Shown here one piece after another: positions 28,666 through 38,290 of a stretch of DNA of 64,000 bases. The notes beneath the pieces are model-generated. The model did not search any database and had not been told where the DNA came from. It saw only the letters and a list, made by a program, of their open reading frames with translations. Within the stretch, counting starts at the first letter, position 1; each line of letters opens with the position of its first letter. Location: contig CAVTSD010000007.1 of the NCBI GenBank assembly GCA_963737365.1, forward strand, positions 620,001 through 684,000, written 5' to 3'. Made by a program: the position numbers and the translations under genes. Source of the DNA: Roseiarcus sp963737365. Lineage in GTDB: Bacteria > Pseudomonadota > Alphaproteobacteria > Rhizobiales > Beijerinckiaceae.

Positions 28666-29251
28666 TTAGGTCAGTTCCAGCTCATCAAGCCGCAACGCAA
28701 ACGCCTCAGGCGCTGTCAGGGGCGTGAGCCTGTCGGCGGGGCCGAAGTCTTGCACATTGCGATAGCCGTCCGTCCCCGGCTCGCGGAAGACGCGCGTCGT
28801 CAGTCGCACCGCGTCGATCACCCAGAGCTCGCGAATGCCGAAGCTGGCGTAAAGCGCCGCCTTGCGGCCGATGTCGTAGCGGAGCGAGGAGCCGGCTATC
28901 TCGGCGACGAGCAGCACATTTGCGCCCGTCAATCCCCGGAGCCCGATGGTCCTCGGATAGATGACGACGTCGGGCTCGAGATAGGTGTCTTCGCTGAGGC
29001 GAAAGGTAGTCTCAGGAGTTCAGGAGAACGTCGCCCGGGCTCGCCCGATACCATTGGGCGAGGAGGGCTGTTTTGACGACCTCGTGGCGATTTCCTTTCG
29101 GCGACATCGGAACGAGCTCCCCCCCAATCAGTTCGACGCGCTCGTCCTCCTCCATCACGCCTGCGGCGACCATCGCCTCCACCTCGGCGACCGTGAAGCG
29201 CCGGCGCGGCAGACCTTCGGCAGCGGATGTGACCCGGACGGCCGATCCCAT
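28666..29251 (-). CDS. Uma2-family (PD-(D/E)XK-like) protein, interrupted by a single-base frameshift
   Basis: N-terminal part FTVAEVEAMVAAGVMEEDERVELIGGELVPMSP carries the family's ExxxGxL-like element. Translation as given stops at 29012 after VLLNS. One extra A near 29020 explains this: the next frame reads TPETTFRLSEDTYLEPDVVIYP, then LLVAEIAGSSLRYDIGRKAALYA and ELWVID, the remaining catalytic-core motifs of Uma2. Corrected length about 194 residues. AGGAG precedes the ATG at 29249-29251. Uma2 proteins are common, highly copied genes in Rhizobiales and cyanobacteria with no fixed role. Confidence 0.8.
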
Positions 29252-29432
29252 GGTTCATTCTCCTCGCGGTTCTCCGGTCGCGCTCAGCCTATCATAAGCA
29301 GGCGGCGCCGTCCCGCGCCGCCTTGACGCGGGTCGGGATCAGCAGCCGCGCGGCGCGAGCTTGCGGCGTCGTTGAAACATCATTACAACTCCCATCAGGC
29401 TCGACTTCAGAAGCCAAAACAGGGAGGGAAGG

Positions 29433-30410
29433 ATGAAAAACTTCGCGCTCGGAATCGGCATGCTTGGCCTTGCGACCGCAGTTGTTGCTGCGCCGGCCGC
29501 GGCCGATCCAATCAAAATCGTTATGGTCATTCACGGCTCGACCGCGAATGAATTCTGGCAGCCGGTCAAAAAGGGTTTTGAGGACGCCTGCGGCAAGATC
29601 CAGGCGGATTGCCAGATGCTTTTCACCAACACGAACATGTCGGTTCAGGAGGAGCTGTCCAACGTCGATGCGGCGCTCGCCACCAATCCCGACGCTTTGA
29701 TCCTGACGATCCCGGATAACAACGCCTTCACGAAGGTTGTCGCCGACGCGCGGGCGAAGGGCATCATCGTCATCGCTGTCAACAATGACGACGTCACTCC
29801 GGGTCACAACGCCCGGCAGTCGTATATTGGACCCGCGTTTTTGGCGTCAGGGATCGCTCTGACAAAACAGCTTGAGACATTGTTTCCGAAAGACGGACCC
29901 ATCAATATCCTCGTTGGGGTCAACGTTCCTGGGGCCAATTGGTCTGAACAACGCGCCGCGGGCGTTGTGAAGGCTCTGGACGACTTTAAGGCGGCCAATC
30001 CGGGGCGCGAGCTCACGATTACCAAGTTGGACGTCGGCGCGGATCCCGCTACCACATCCGACCGCGTGGGCGCCTACCTCAACGCCCATCCCGACACGAC
30101 CGCCTATATCGAGACGGGCTCGCTCGACGTTGCGGTGGCGCATTGGTTGAAGGACCGTGGCATTCCGCCCGGAAAGGTCATCGTTGGCGGGTTCGACGTC
30201 GAGTCCGATGTTCTGCAGGAAATGAAGTCCGGCTACATCCAGGCTCACGCCGATCAGCAGCCCTACATGCAAGGCTTCATGCCGGTCATGGAAGTTTATC
30301 TGGCAAAGACTGTCGGCCTCGCGCCCTCGGACATCGACACCGGGAACGGTCTTGTGGTCCCCAGCCAGGCGGACTCGATTGCCGCGATGGCCGCGAAAGG
30401 CCTCCGCTAA
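29433..30410 (+). CDS. Ribose-type ABC importer, periplasmic sugar-binding protein
   Basis: 325 residues: signal peptide (MKNFALGIGMLGLATAVVAAPAAA), then a PBP1/LacI-fold sugar-binding protein with IKIVMVIHGSTANEFWQPVKKG, DALILTIPDN and PDTTAYIETGSLDVAVAHWL. First gene of a three-gene importer with permease and ATPase downstream. GGGAGGGAAGG precedes the ATG. The ligand cannot be named; PBP1 relatives bind pentoses, polyols or autoinducer-type sugars. No regulator gene is adjacent. Confidence 0.88.
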   Translation: MKNFALGIGMLGLATAVVAAPAAADPIKIVMVIHGSTANEFWQPVKKGFEDACGKIQADCQMLFTNTNMSVQEELSNVDAALATNPDALILTIPDNNAFTKVVADARAKGIIVIAVNNDDVTPGHNARQSYIGPAFLASGIALTKQLETLFPKDGPINILVGVNVPGANWSEQRAAGVVKALDDFKAANPGRELTITKLDVGADPATTSDRVGAYLNAHPDTTAYIETGSLDVAVAHWLKDRGIPPGKVIVGGFDVESDVLQEMKSGYIQAHADQQPYMQGFMPVMEVYLAKTVGLAPSDIDTGNGLVVPSQADSIAAMAAKGLR

Positions 30411-30429
30411 GCGCGTGTTGTTATCGTAA

Positions 30430-30454
30430 GGACCCCGGATCTAGACCGGGGTCC
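30430..30454 (+). terminator. GC-rich hairpin between sugar-binding protein and permease genes
   Basis: Perfect 9-bp inverted repeat GGACCCCGG / CCGGGGTCC with a 7-base loop, 20 bases after the binding-protein stop. There is no T-run after it, so it is more likely an mRNA stabiliser or attenuator than a full terminator. It would let the binding protein be made in excess of the membrane parts. Confidence 0.55.
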
Positions 30455-30540
30455 GCTGATCTCAGGGCGGTCGCCTCGGATAGCGATGGCGGCTTGACCA
30501 GATTGCAATCTGCTCTCATCGCGGCGCGGCCGAAGACCCC

Positions 30541-31518
30541 ATGAAAAGAGCGCTGAAGATTTACCTGGAGAAGCCCGAGCTGGCCGGGGTTCTTCTCCTC
30601 ATCGTGCTGATGGGATTCTTCGAATTTCGCTCGCATGGCGTCTTCCTCTCGCTTCAGAACATAAGGGGCGTGCTCGGACTGCTGCCGGAAGTCGGGACGG
30701 TGACGATCGGCTTTGCGATGCTCATGATTTGCGGCGAGTTCGATCTCTCGGTCGGTTCCGTCTTCGCAATCATGCCGATGAGCATCGCGCTGATGCTGAA
30801 CGCCGGCGTGGCGTTCTGGCCGGCGTTCGCTGTCGGCGTCGCGATGTGCGCTGTGATCGGCTTTCTCAACGCTTTCATCACACTCCGGTTCGACATTCCG
30901 AGCTTCATCACGACGCTTGGAATGCTCTTCATGGTGCGTTCGCTGACCATCGTAATGTCGGGCGGATTTCCTCCCTTGCTGGCGGTGGACAAAATCCCGA
31001 TGGGGTTGTTCACCGGCTTCATCGGCGGCGGTCTCTTTCGGGCGTCGTTTGTCTGGTTCGTGGCGCTGGTCCTTCTCGCCTCGGCGATGATGTCGATGAC
31101 CAATTTCGGCAATTGGATAAGGGCGACCGGCGGGTTCATCGAGGCGGCGCGCTCGATGGGCATTCCCGTGACGAGGGTCAAGTTCACCTGCTTCATGATG
31201 TGCTCGATTCTTGCTGGCCTCGCGGGAACGGTCCAGGTCTTTCGCCTGCAATCGCCCTTTCCAAACCTGGGCGAAACCCTTGAACTGCAGGCGATAGCAG
31301 GGTCGGTGATTGGCGGGGTGGCGCTGACGGGAGGGGTGGGGACTGTCTTCGGCGCGGTTGTCGGCGCGCTTCTGATCCGCGTGATCGACAACGGCCTCGT
31401 CCTTTCGCGGATCGACGCCAACTGGTTCAAATTCGCGATCGGCGCGCTGACCGTGTTCGCGGTCGTGGGGAATTCGTGGCTGCGTCGGACTGCGCGTCGA
31501 ATCAAGTTGGAGGTGTGA
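30541..31518 (+). CDS. Ribose-type ABC importer, permease
   Basis: 325 residues with eight to ten membrane helices and the RbsC/BPD_transp_2 pattern: GFAMLMICGEFDLSVGSVFA (Asp-Leu-Ser in the DLSVG core), FIEAARSMGIPVTRVKF as the cytosolic coupling loop, and IAGSVIGGVALTGGVGTVFG. Starts 130 bases after the binding-protein gene, past the hairpin. Followed directly by the ATPase with 3 bases between. Confidence 0.9.
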   Translation: MKRALKIYLEKPELAGVLLLIVLMGFFEFRSHGVFLSLQNIRGVLGLLPEVGTVTIGFAMLMICGEFDLSVGSVFAIMPMSIALMLNAGVAFWPAFAVGVAMCAVIGFLNAFITLRFDIPSFITTLGMLFMVRSLTIVMSGGFPPLLAVDKIPMGLFTGFIGGGLFRASFVWFVALVLLASAMMSMTNFGNWIRATGGFIEAARSMGIPVTRVKFTCFMMCSILAGLAGTVQVFRLQSPFPNLGETLELQAIAGSVIGGVALTGGVGTVFGAVVGALLIRVIDNGLVLSRIDANWFKFAIGALTVFAVVGNSWLRRTARRIKLEV

Positions 31519-31521
31519 GCC

Positions 31522-32253
31522 ATGCCCGCGCCGATCATCTCGATCAGGGGCCTCCACAAATGGTACTCGGGCGTCCACGCTCTCAACGGCATCGACCTTG
31601 ACATCGAATCCGGTCAGGCCGTCGGCCTCGTGGGCGACAATGGAGCCGGCAAATCGACTCTCATCAAAGTGCTTTCGGGGGTGGAGCTTCCCGACAACGG
31701 CGAGATCCAAGTCGAAGGCAGGCGCGTTGCGATTCGGTCGCCGAAGTCTGCGATGCAGCTCGGGATCGAGACCGTCTATCAGTATAATTCGCTGGTCCCG
31801 AATATGTCGGTCGCCCGCAATCTCTTCATAGGACGCGAACCGCTTACGCTCTCGATCGGCGGCGTTGGAATCATGAATCAGCGACAGATGCGCGCGGACT
31901 CCATCCAAGCAATCGCAGACGTCGACCTACATCTACGATCCCCCGACACCTTGGTTGGGGAATTGTCCGGCGGCCAGCGTCAGGGCGTCGCGATCGCCCG
32001 CGCCATGTATTTCAAGTCCAAGGTCCTGATTCTCGACGAGCCAACCAATCACCTTTCCGTCAGGGAGACCTCGAAGGTGCTGAGCTTCGTTAAAGGCCTC
32101 GCGGCTCAGAGTGTGACGACCATACTCATCAGCCATAATCTTCACCATGTCTTCGTGTCCTGCGAACAAGTCGTCGCGATGGCGAGAGGCCGAATCGTGT
32201 TGGACAAAAAGGTCACCGAGACATCGATCGACGAGATCGTAGACGTTATCTGA
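31522..32253 (+). CDS. Ribose-type ABC importer, single-domain ATP-binding protein
   Basis: 243 residues with Walker A GDNGAGKST, signature LSGGQRQGVAIARA, Walker B VLILDEPTNHLS and switch His LISHNLHH. Single nucleotide-binding domain of the FrcA type, rather than the tandem RbsA form, so it must act as a homodimer. Last gene of the importer; the next gene (aat) begins 82 bases later. Confidence 0.9.
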   Translation: MPAPIISIRGLHKWYSGVHALNGIDLDIESGQAVGLVGDNGAGKSTLIKVLSGVELPDNGEIQVEGRRVAIRSPKSAMQLGIETVYQYNSLVPNMSVARNLFIGREPLTLSIGGVGIMNQRQMRADSIQAIADVDLHLRSPDTLVGELSGGQRQGVAIARAMYFKSKVLILDEPTNHLSVRETSKVLSFVKGLAAQSVTTILISHNLHHVFVSCEQVVAMARGRIVLDKKVTETSIDEIVDVI

Positions 32254-32335
32254 GGCTTCTGGCCTGCGTGGGTGTACTAGATGGGGCCAGTGCCTTGGCT
32301 TGACTGCCCGCGCGGACGGTTCCACGATTGCGGCC

Positions 32336-33040
32336 ATGAAGACCGCGCCGCGCAAATTCGAACTGACGGCGGACATTCTGCTCCGGGCCTATTCGATCGG
32401 CGTCTTTCCGATGGCTGAAAGTCGCGACGCGAAGGACCTGTTCTGGGTCGAGCCGCAGGAGCGCGGCATCTTCCCGCTCGACGGTCTTATCGTCTCGCGC
32501 AGCCTCGCCAAGACCGTGCGGTCCGATCGGTTCCGGGTGGTCGCCGACCACGCGTTCGAAACGGTCGTGCGCGCCTGCGCCGAGCGTGAGAAGACCTGGA
32601 TCAACGACGAAATCGTGCGGCTCTATGGCCAATTGTTCGCCGCCGGCCACGCCCATTCGATCGAGGCCTACGAAGGCGAGACGCTGGTCGGCGGTCTTTA
32701 CGGGGTGAGCCTCGGCGGCGCCTTCTTCGGCGAAAGCATGTTTCACCGCGCCCGCGACGCCTCGAAAGTTGCGCTTGTGCACCTGTTCGCGCGCCTTCGG
32801 GCCGGCGGCTTCCGATTGCTCGACGCGCAATTCTCGACCGAACATCTGGCGAGCCTCGGCGCGATCGAGATTCCGCGCCATACGTTCAGGCTCCGGCTCG
32901 CCGAAGCGCTGGATATCCGAGCGAATTTTAGCGCGTGGCCGGCTGAAACTGCTATGAGTGGCGCCGAGGCGCTTGAGCGCGCACGCGGCACGGAAGTTGC
33001 GACACTTGATTCACGAATGCAGAGCGTCGTTCAAGCCTGA
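32336..33040 (+). CDS. aat: Leucyl/phenylalanyl-tRNA-protein transferase
   Basis: Transfers Leu or Phe from tRNA onto N-terminal Lys/Arg of proteins, making them ClpS/ClpAP degradation substrates (bacterial N-degron pathway). 234 residues from the ATG at 32336. The family blocks LLRAYSIGVFPMAE, LFWVEPQERGIFPLD, THxx-like EKTWINDEIVRLY, HSIEAYEGETLVGGLYGVSLGGAFFGESMFH and LLDAQFSTEHLASLG are intact. Followed after 31 bases by the ATP-grasp gene on the same strand. Confidence 0.95.
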   Translation: MKTAPRKFELTADILLRAYSIGVFPMAESRDAKDLFWVEPQERGIFPLDGLIVSRSLAKTVRSDRFRVVADHAFETVVRACAEREKTWINDEIVRLYGQLFAAGHAHSIEAYEGETLVGGLYGVSLGGAFFGESMFHRARDASKVALVHLFARLRAGGFRLLDAQFSTEHLASLGAIEIPRHTFRLRLAEALDIRANFSAWPAETAMSGAEALERARGTEVATLDSRMQSVVQA

Positions 33041-33071
33041 CGACGCCAGGCGATAAGGTCGGGCAGGCGGC

Positions 33072-34502
<1,431 letters not shown>

Positions 34503-34507
34503 CGTCC

Positions 34508-35467
34508 ATGCTCGCGCGCACGGCTGACAATCTGTTCTGGCTCGCACGCTCTATGGAGCGCGCGGATTACATCGCCCGCACCATCGAGGCGACCCTGCGG
34601 CTCGAATACCTGCCGAAGACGGACAGCGAGCAGGTCGGCGAGTGGGAGGGCGCGCTCAACGCCGCCGGGGCCCATGAGAGCTTCGTGGCGAAGCATGGCG
34701 AGCTCAACGAAGAGGCCGCGCTCGAATACCTGACTTTCGATCTCGCGAATCCGTCCTCGATCCGCAATTGCCTGGAAAACGCGCGCGCCGCCGGACGCGC
34801 CGTGCGGACCGCGCTGACGGCCGAGACATGGACCGCGATCAACGACGCCTGGCTTGAGCTCAAGCGGTTCGAGACGAGCCGGCGGGTCAATCGGGCGCTT
34901 GGCCTCGAGGAGCTGATGCGCTTCCTCGATTATGTGAAGAAGGCCTCGCTCGATTTCGACGGTTCGTGCTACCGCACGATGCTGCGCAACGAGGGCTATT
35001 GGTTCAACCGGCTCGGCATCTTCGTCGAGCGAGCCGACAACACGGCGCGCCTGCTCGACGTCAAATATCATTTGCTTCTGCCGTCGACGGAAACGGTCGG
35101 CGGCCCGCTTGACTACTTCCAGTGGGTGGCCATCCTGCGGGCCGTTTCGGCGGCGACGGCCTATCACTGGGTCTATCGCGACCGGGTGAAGCCGTGGCTG
35201 ATCGCCGACCTCCTGATTCTGAAGCCGGCAATGCCGCGCTCGCTGATCTCCTGCTACGAGAGCATCGACCGCGCGCTGGACGCGCTTGCTCGCGATGACG
35301 GGCGCAGCGGCCTCGCCCAGCGTCAGGCTCGGGCTATGTACTCCAAGCTCGAGCGCTCGAGCATGACCGAGATTTTCCAGGGCGGGCTGCACGAGTTCAT
35401 CACCGAGTTCATCGAGGATAACGCGCGTCTCTCGAGCACAATCTCCGACCAATATCTCTTCAACTAG
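34508..35467 (+). CDS. Alpha-E domain protein (DUF403)
   Basis: 319 residues, all-helical by composition. Begins MLARTADNLFWLARSMERADYIARTIE, the diagnostic opening, and carries NRLGIFVERADNTARLLDVKYHLL and LISCYESIDRALDALA. The alpha-E domain is rich in conserved acidic residues and occurs fused or next to permuted ATP-grasp enzymes. It is predicted to be part of the same peptide-modifying complex. Starts 5 bases after the ATP-grasp stop. Confidence 0.9.
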   Translation: MLARTADNLFWLARSMERADYIARTIEATLRLEYLPKTDSEQVGEWEGALNAAGAHESFVAKHGELNEEAALEYLTFDLANPSSIRNCLENARAAGRAVRTALTAETWTAINDAWLELKRFETSRRVNRALGLEELMRFLDYVKKASLDFDGSCYRTMLRNEGYWFNRLGIFVERADNTARLLDVKYHLLLPSTETVGGPLDYFQWVAILRAVSAATAYHWVYRDRVKPWLIADLLILKPAMPRSLISCYESIDRALDALARDDGRSGLAQRQARAMYSKLERSSMTEIFQGGLHEFITEFIEDNARLSSTISDQYLFN

Positions 35468-35488
35468 AGAGGCGGCGCGGATCCAATC

Positions 35489-36304
35489 ATGCGGGTCAGG
35501 GTTTCGCACCAGATCGTCCACCGCTTCGCCCCGCCGGCGCGCACGGTCAATCAGATCCTGAGGCTGACGCCGCTTTCGTTCGACAGCCAGTACGTGCTGC
35601 GCTGGCGCCTCGACATCGACGCCGATGGCGCGCGGCGCGAGACCGAGGACGCCCACGGCAACGCCGTCACTTCTTACTCTCATTACGGGCCGATCGAACG
35701 TGTGACGATATCGGCGGTGGGCGAGGTCGAGACCAGCGACGCGGCCGGCGTCGTCCGGGGCGCGGCGGAATTGCTGCCCCCCGAGATGTACCTGCGCGAC
35801 AGTCCGCTGGCCCAGGTGAACGGGACGCTGCGTTCCTTCGCCCAGGAGGCGACAAGCGGCGCCGCCGACCCGCTCAATTCGATGCACCGGCTGATGGCGG
35901 CGCTGCACGAGGCGTTGCCCCACCACCCCGAGGAAAAGGACGCCGCGGGCTCTGCGATCGAAGCTTTCGCGCTGAGGCGCGCGCATGCGCGCGACTTCGC
36001 CCACATCTTTATCGCCTGCGCGCGCTGGCGCGGAATGCCGGCTCGGTTCGTCGCTGGCTATCGCCTCGCCGAAGGCTCCGCCGAGGCTGGCGCGCATGAA
36101 TGGGCAGAGGCCCACATTCCCGATCTCGGCTGGGTCGCCTTCGATGCGACGGTCCCCATCTGCCCTGACGCGAACTATGTCCGCGTCGCCATCGGCTTCG
36201 ACGCCCAAGACAGCGCGATGACTCGCTCGTCTCACAGCGGCGGGGCGGAGAAGATTGAAGCGGCGGTCACCGTCGAGCAGGCGGGCGCGCAGAGCCAGGC
36301 CTGA
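35489..36304 (+). CDS. Transglutaminase-like protein lacking the usual catalytic Cys
   Basis: 271 residues with an N-terminal Bact_transglu_N beta domain (MRVRVSHQIVHRFAPPARTVNQILRL) and a papain-like core. The family motif is normally R-G-V-C-x-D-x-x-H; here the bases 35979-35992 encode A-H-A (residues 165-167) so that the Cys position is Ala167, while Asp169 and His172 follow as usual. The remaining catalytic His (His203 in GAHEWAEA) and Asp (Asp219 in WVAFDAT) are kept. It is third in the ATP-grasp operon. Either a pseudoenzyme with binding function or a locus altered by sequence error. Confidence 0.85.
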   Translation: MRVRVSHQIVHRFAPPARTVNQILRLTPLSFDSQYVLRWRLDIDADGARRETEDAHGNAVTSYSHYGPIERVTISAVGEVETSDAAGVVRGAAELLPPEMYLRDSPLAQVNGTLRSFAQEATSGAADPLNSMHRLMAALHEALPHHPEEKDAAGSAIEAFALRRAHARDFAHIFIACARWRGMPARFVAGYRLAEGSAEAGAHEWAEAHIPDLGWVAFDATVPICPDANYVRVAIGFDAQDSAMTRSSHSGGAEKIEAAVTVEQAGAQSQA

Positions 36305-36346
36305 CCCGAGGTCTCCTACTGTCCAGGGCGAAGAGAAAACTTGAAC

Positions 36347-37204
36347 ATGAGCGCGACGTCGAGCGCCTCTGTCGACATCGCCAGCGGGCAAGGCGCGCGG
36401 CGCGCCGTTCTCGGCATTGACGCCGCGTGGACCTCCACTCAGCCAACCGGCGTAGCGGCGGCAGTCGAGACGGAAGCGGGCTGGCGGCTGGTCGCGGTCG
36501 CGGCTTCGTATGAGCAGTTCCTTGCGCTTGCGAACGGAAGACCGCCAAGTGCGGAGCGTCCACGCGGCTCAGTGCCGGAGGCCGCTGGGCTCATCGAAGC
36601 GGGACGCAAGATTTGCGGCCGACCAATCGATCTCGTCGCCATCGACATGCCAATGGCGCGGCATCCAATCGTCGGGTATCGGCCGAGCGACCGGGCTGTG
36701 TCAGAGGCTTACGGCGCCAAGGGCGCCGCCACCCACTCGCCCAGCGCACGGAGACCAGGCGAAATCAGCGATGCGCTTCGTTTGGCCTTTGAGGTTGAGG
36801 GTTACCCGCTTCGCACGTTGGAGCCAAACAGCGCGCCAGCGAGGGCCTTGATTGAGGTCTATCCTCACCCGGCATTGATTGAGATTCTTAAGGCGCCGCG
36901 ACGGCTTGAGTACAAAGCCGCGAAGGCCGGAAAGTACTGGTCGACTTCGCCGCTCGTCACACGCCACAACAAACTGCGTGAAGTTTGGAGCCTGATCGTT
37001 GGCGCCCTCGAGCGGCGTATTGAGGGGGTGTATGAGAAGCTTCAGCCCGTTGGCGCGGACGTGAGGGGTTGGCGGCTCAAGGCCTATGAAGACAAGCTAG
37101 ACGCGGTTATCTGCGCGCATGTCGCGATCGCCTGCCTCGATGGAAAAGCGAGGGGCTGGGGCGACGCGGACTCGGCGATTTGGATCCCGGCCGCCGACGC
37201 GTGA
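36347..37204 (+). CDS. DUF429 family protein (RNase H-like fold)
   Basis: 285 residues. LGIDAAWTSTQPTGVAAAV at the N terminus supplies the first Asp of an RNase H-like fold, IDLVAIDMPMARHPIVGYRPSDRAVSEAYG the second acidic strand and RxxDxxxSxxYG block, and AYEDKLDAVICAHVAIA the C-terminal acidic helix. These are DUF429 hallmarks. ATG at 36347 is preferred over a TTG two codons earlier. It follows the transglutaminase-like gene by 42 bases on the same strand and may be a member of that operon. Molecular role unknown. Confidence 0.82.
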   Translation: MSATSSASVDIASGQGARRAVLGIDAAWTSTQPTGVAAAVETEAGWRLVAVAASYEQFLALANGRPPSAERPRGSVPEAAGLIEAGRKICGRPIDLVAIDMPMARHPIVGYRPSDRAVSEAYGAKGAATHSPSARRPGEISDALRLAFEVEGYPLRTLEPNSAPARALIEVYPHPALIEILKAPRRLEYKAAKAGKYWSTSPLVTRHNKLREVWSLIVGALERRIEGVYEKLQPVGADVRGWRLKAYEDKLDAVICAHVAIACLDGKARGWGDADSAIWIPAADA

Positions 37205-37423
37205 CTCCCGTCAGTCCGCGGTTCGGCTCGACGCGATTGTTATCGCGTCTTTTTGCACCGATTGAGGACGAGCGCGGATAGGCGCGTTTAGGCCGCCCCT
37301 CTGTTGCTTCATCAGCGCTATACGGGCATTAAGGAATTGAGCTCGCGGGTCAGAAACTAGGGGAGGTTCCGGAGCGTTGGATCGTGGCGCCATTGTTTTG
37401 CTCTTCGCTCCACAAGGTGATGC

Positions 37424-38176
37424 GTGAGTCCCGTTGCCAGAACCTTGGTCGTGGCGCTCCTGACCTTCGCGAGCGGACTGCTCGGCTTTTTCCTTCAATG
37501 GCTGTTGCCGGTTCAGGATGTCGTCGGCGCGAGGGGCGTCCTCGGCTCGATCATCGCTTTGGTCGCCATGCTGCTGGCTCTGGTGCTCGGCCTGCTCATA
37601 TGGTCGACCTATGGCGCCTTTATCGCCCAGAATGCGGAATCGCAGTCGTTGGGGCCGCTGATCCTGAAACTCGACTTCGCCCTTGAGCAATACGGGCCCG
37701 AAGCCGAGCGCGGCCGCGACTTGCTGCGGGCGGCGGTCGTGCGCGCGCGCGATCGCTTCTGGGGCAGCCGGGCGGTCGGCGTGACGCCTTACGCGCAACT
37801 GCGCGCGGACCTGCACGACATCATGAGTTTTTTCGCGAGCCTCGAACCCGCCACGGATGAGCAGAAGCAGCTCATCACGACCGCGATGCCCAATTTCATG
37901 CAGGTGGTGGAGACGACCTTGTTGATGACCCGTCGATTGGCCAACCCGGCGCCAAAGCTTGTCCTCATCGTGGTCGTCGGGTGGGCAGCGCTCTTGTTCA
38001 TGAGCTTCGCACTGCTCGGCGGGTTCAATGGACTGAGCGTCGCCATCGAGGCGCTGGGCTCGATCGCAGTCGCAAGTGCGATTTATCTCATTCTCGAGTT
38101 CAGTCAGCCGTATTCGGGCCTTCTTCGCATTTCGCCCGTCGGCGTCGACAATTTGATCGCCGTGCTTGGCCGTTGA
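37424..38176 (+). CDS. Four-helix membrane protein, DUF4239/bestrophin-like
   Basis: 250 residues: two membrane helices near residues 8-30 and 40-64, about 100 residues of cytosolic helices (ESQSLGPLILKLDFALEQYGPEAERGRDLLRAAV), then two further helices at 180-230. This two-plus-two layout with a helical middle is the DUF4239 pattern and is repeated in the protein at 54988-55767. GTG start at 37424. Possibly an ion channel-like protein by analogy to bestrophins; no functional motif is seen. Confidence 0.65.
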   Translation: MSPVARTLVVALLTFASGLLGFFLQWLLPVQDVVGARGVLGSIIALVAMLLALVLGLLIWSTYGAFIAQNAESQSLGPLILKLDFALEQYGPEAERGRDLLRAAVVRARDRFWGSRAVGVTPYAQLRADLHDIMSFFASLEPATDEQKQLITTAMPNFMQVVETTLLMTRRLANPAPKLVLIVVVGWAALLFMSFALLGGFNGLSVAIEALGSIAVASAIYLILEFSQPYSGLLRISPVGVDNLIAVLGR

Positions 38177-38290
38177 AGGCGCAGAGCCGCTCAGACGTCG
38201 ACCTCGACAGGTCCGAAATCCAGAGGCAAACTGGAGTTTCCGTCGCGGCCCTGCCGCGAAACGGCGGTGATCGATGTGGGGAGGGAGCGT

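Noticed and set aside
30421..31908. Minus-strand 495-codon open frame over the importer
   Set aside because: Antisense shadow of permease and ATPase; composition (Arg, His, Asp) unlike a protein.
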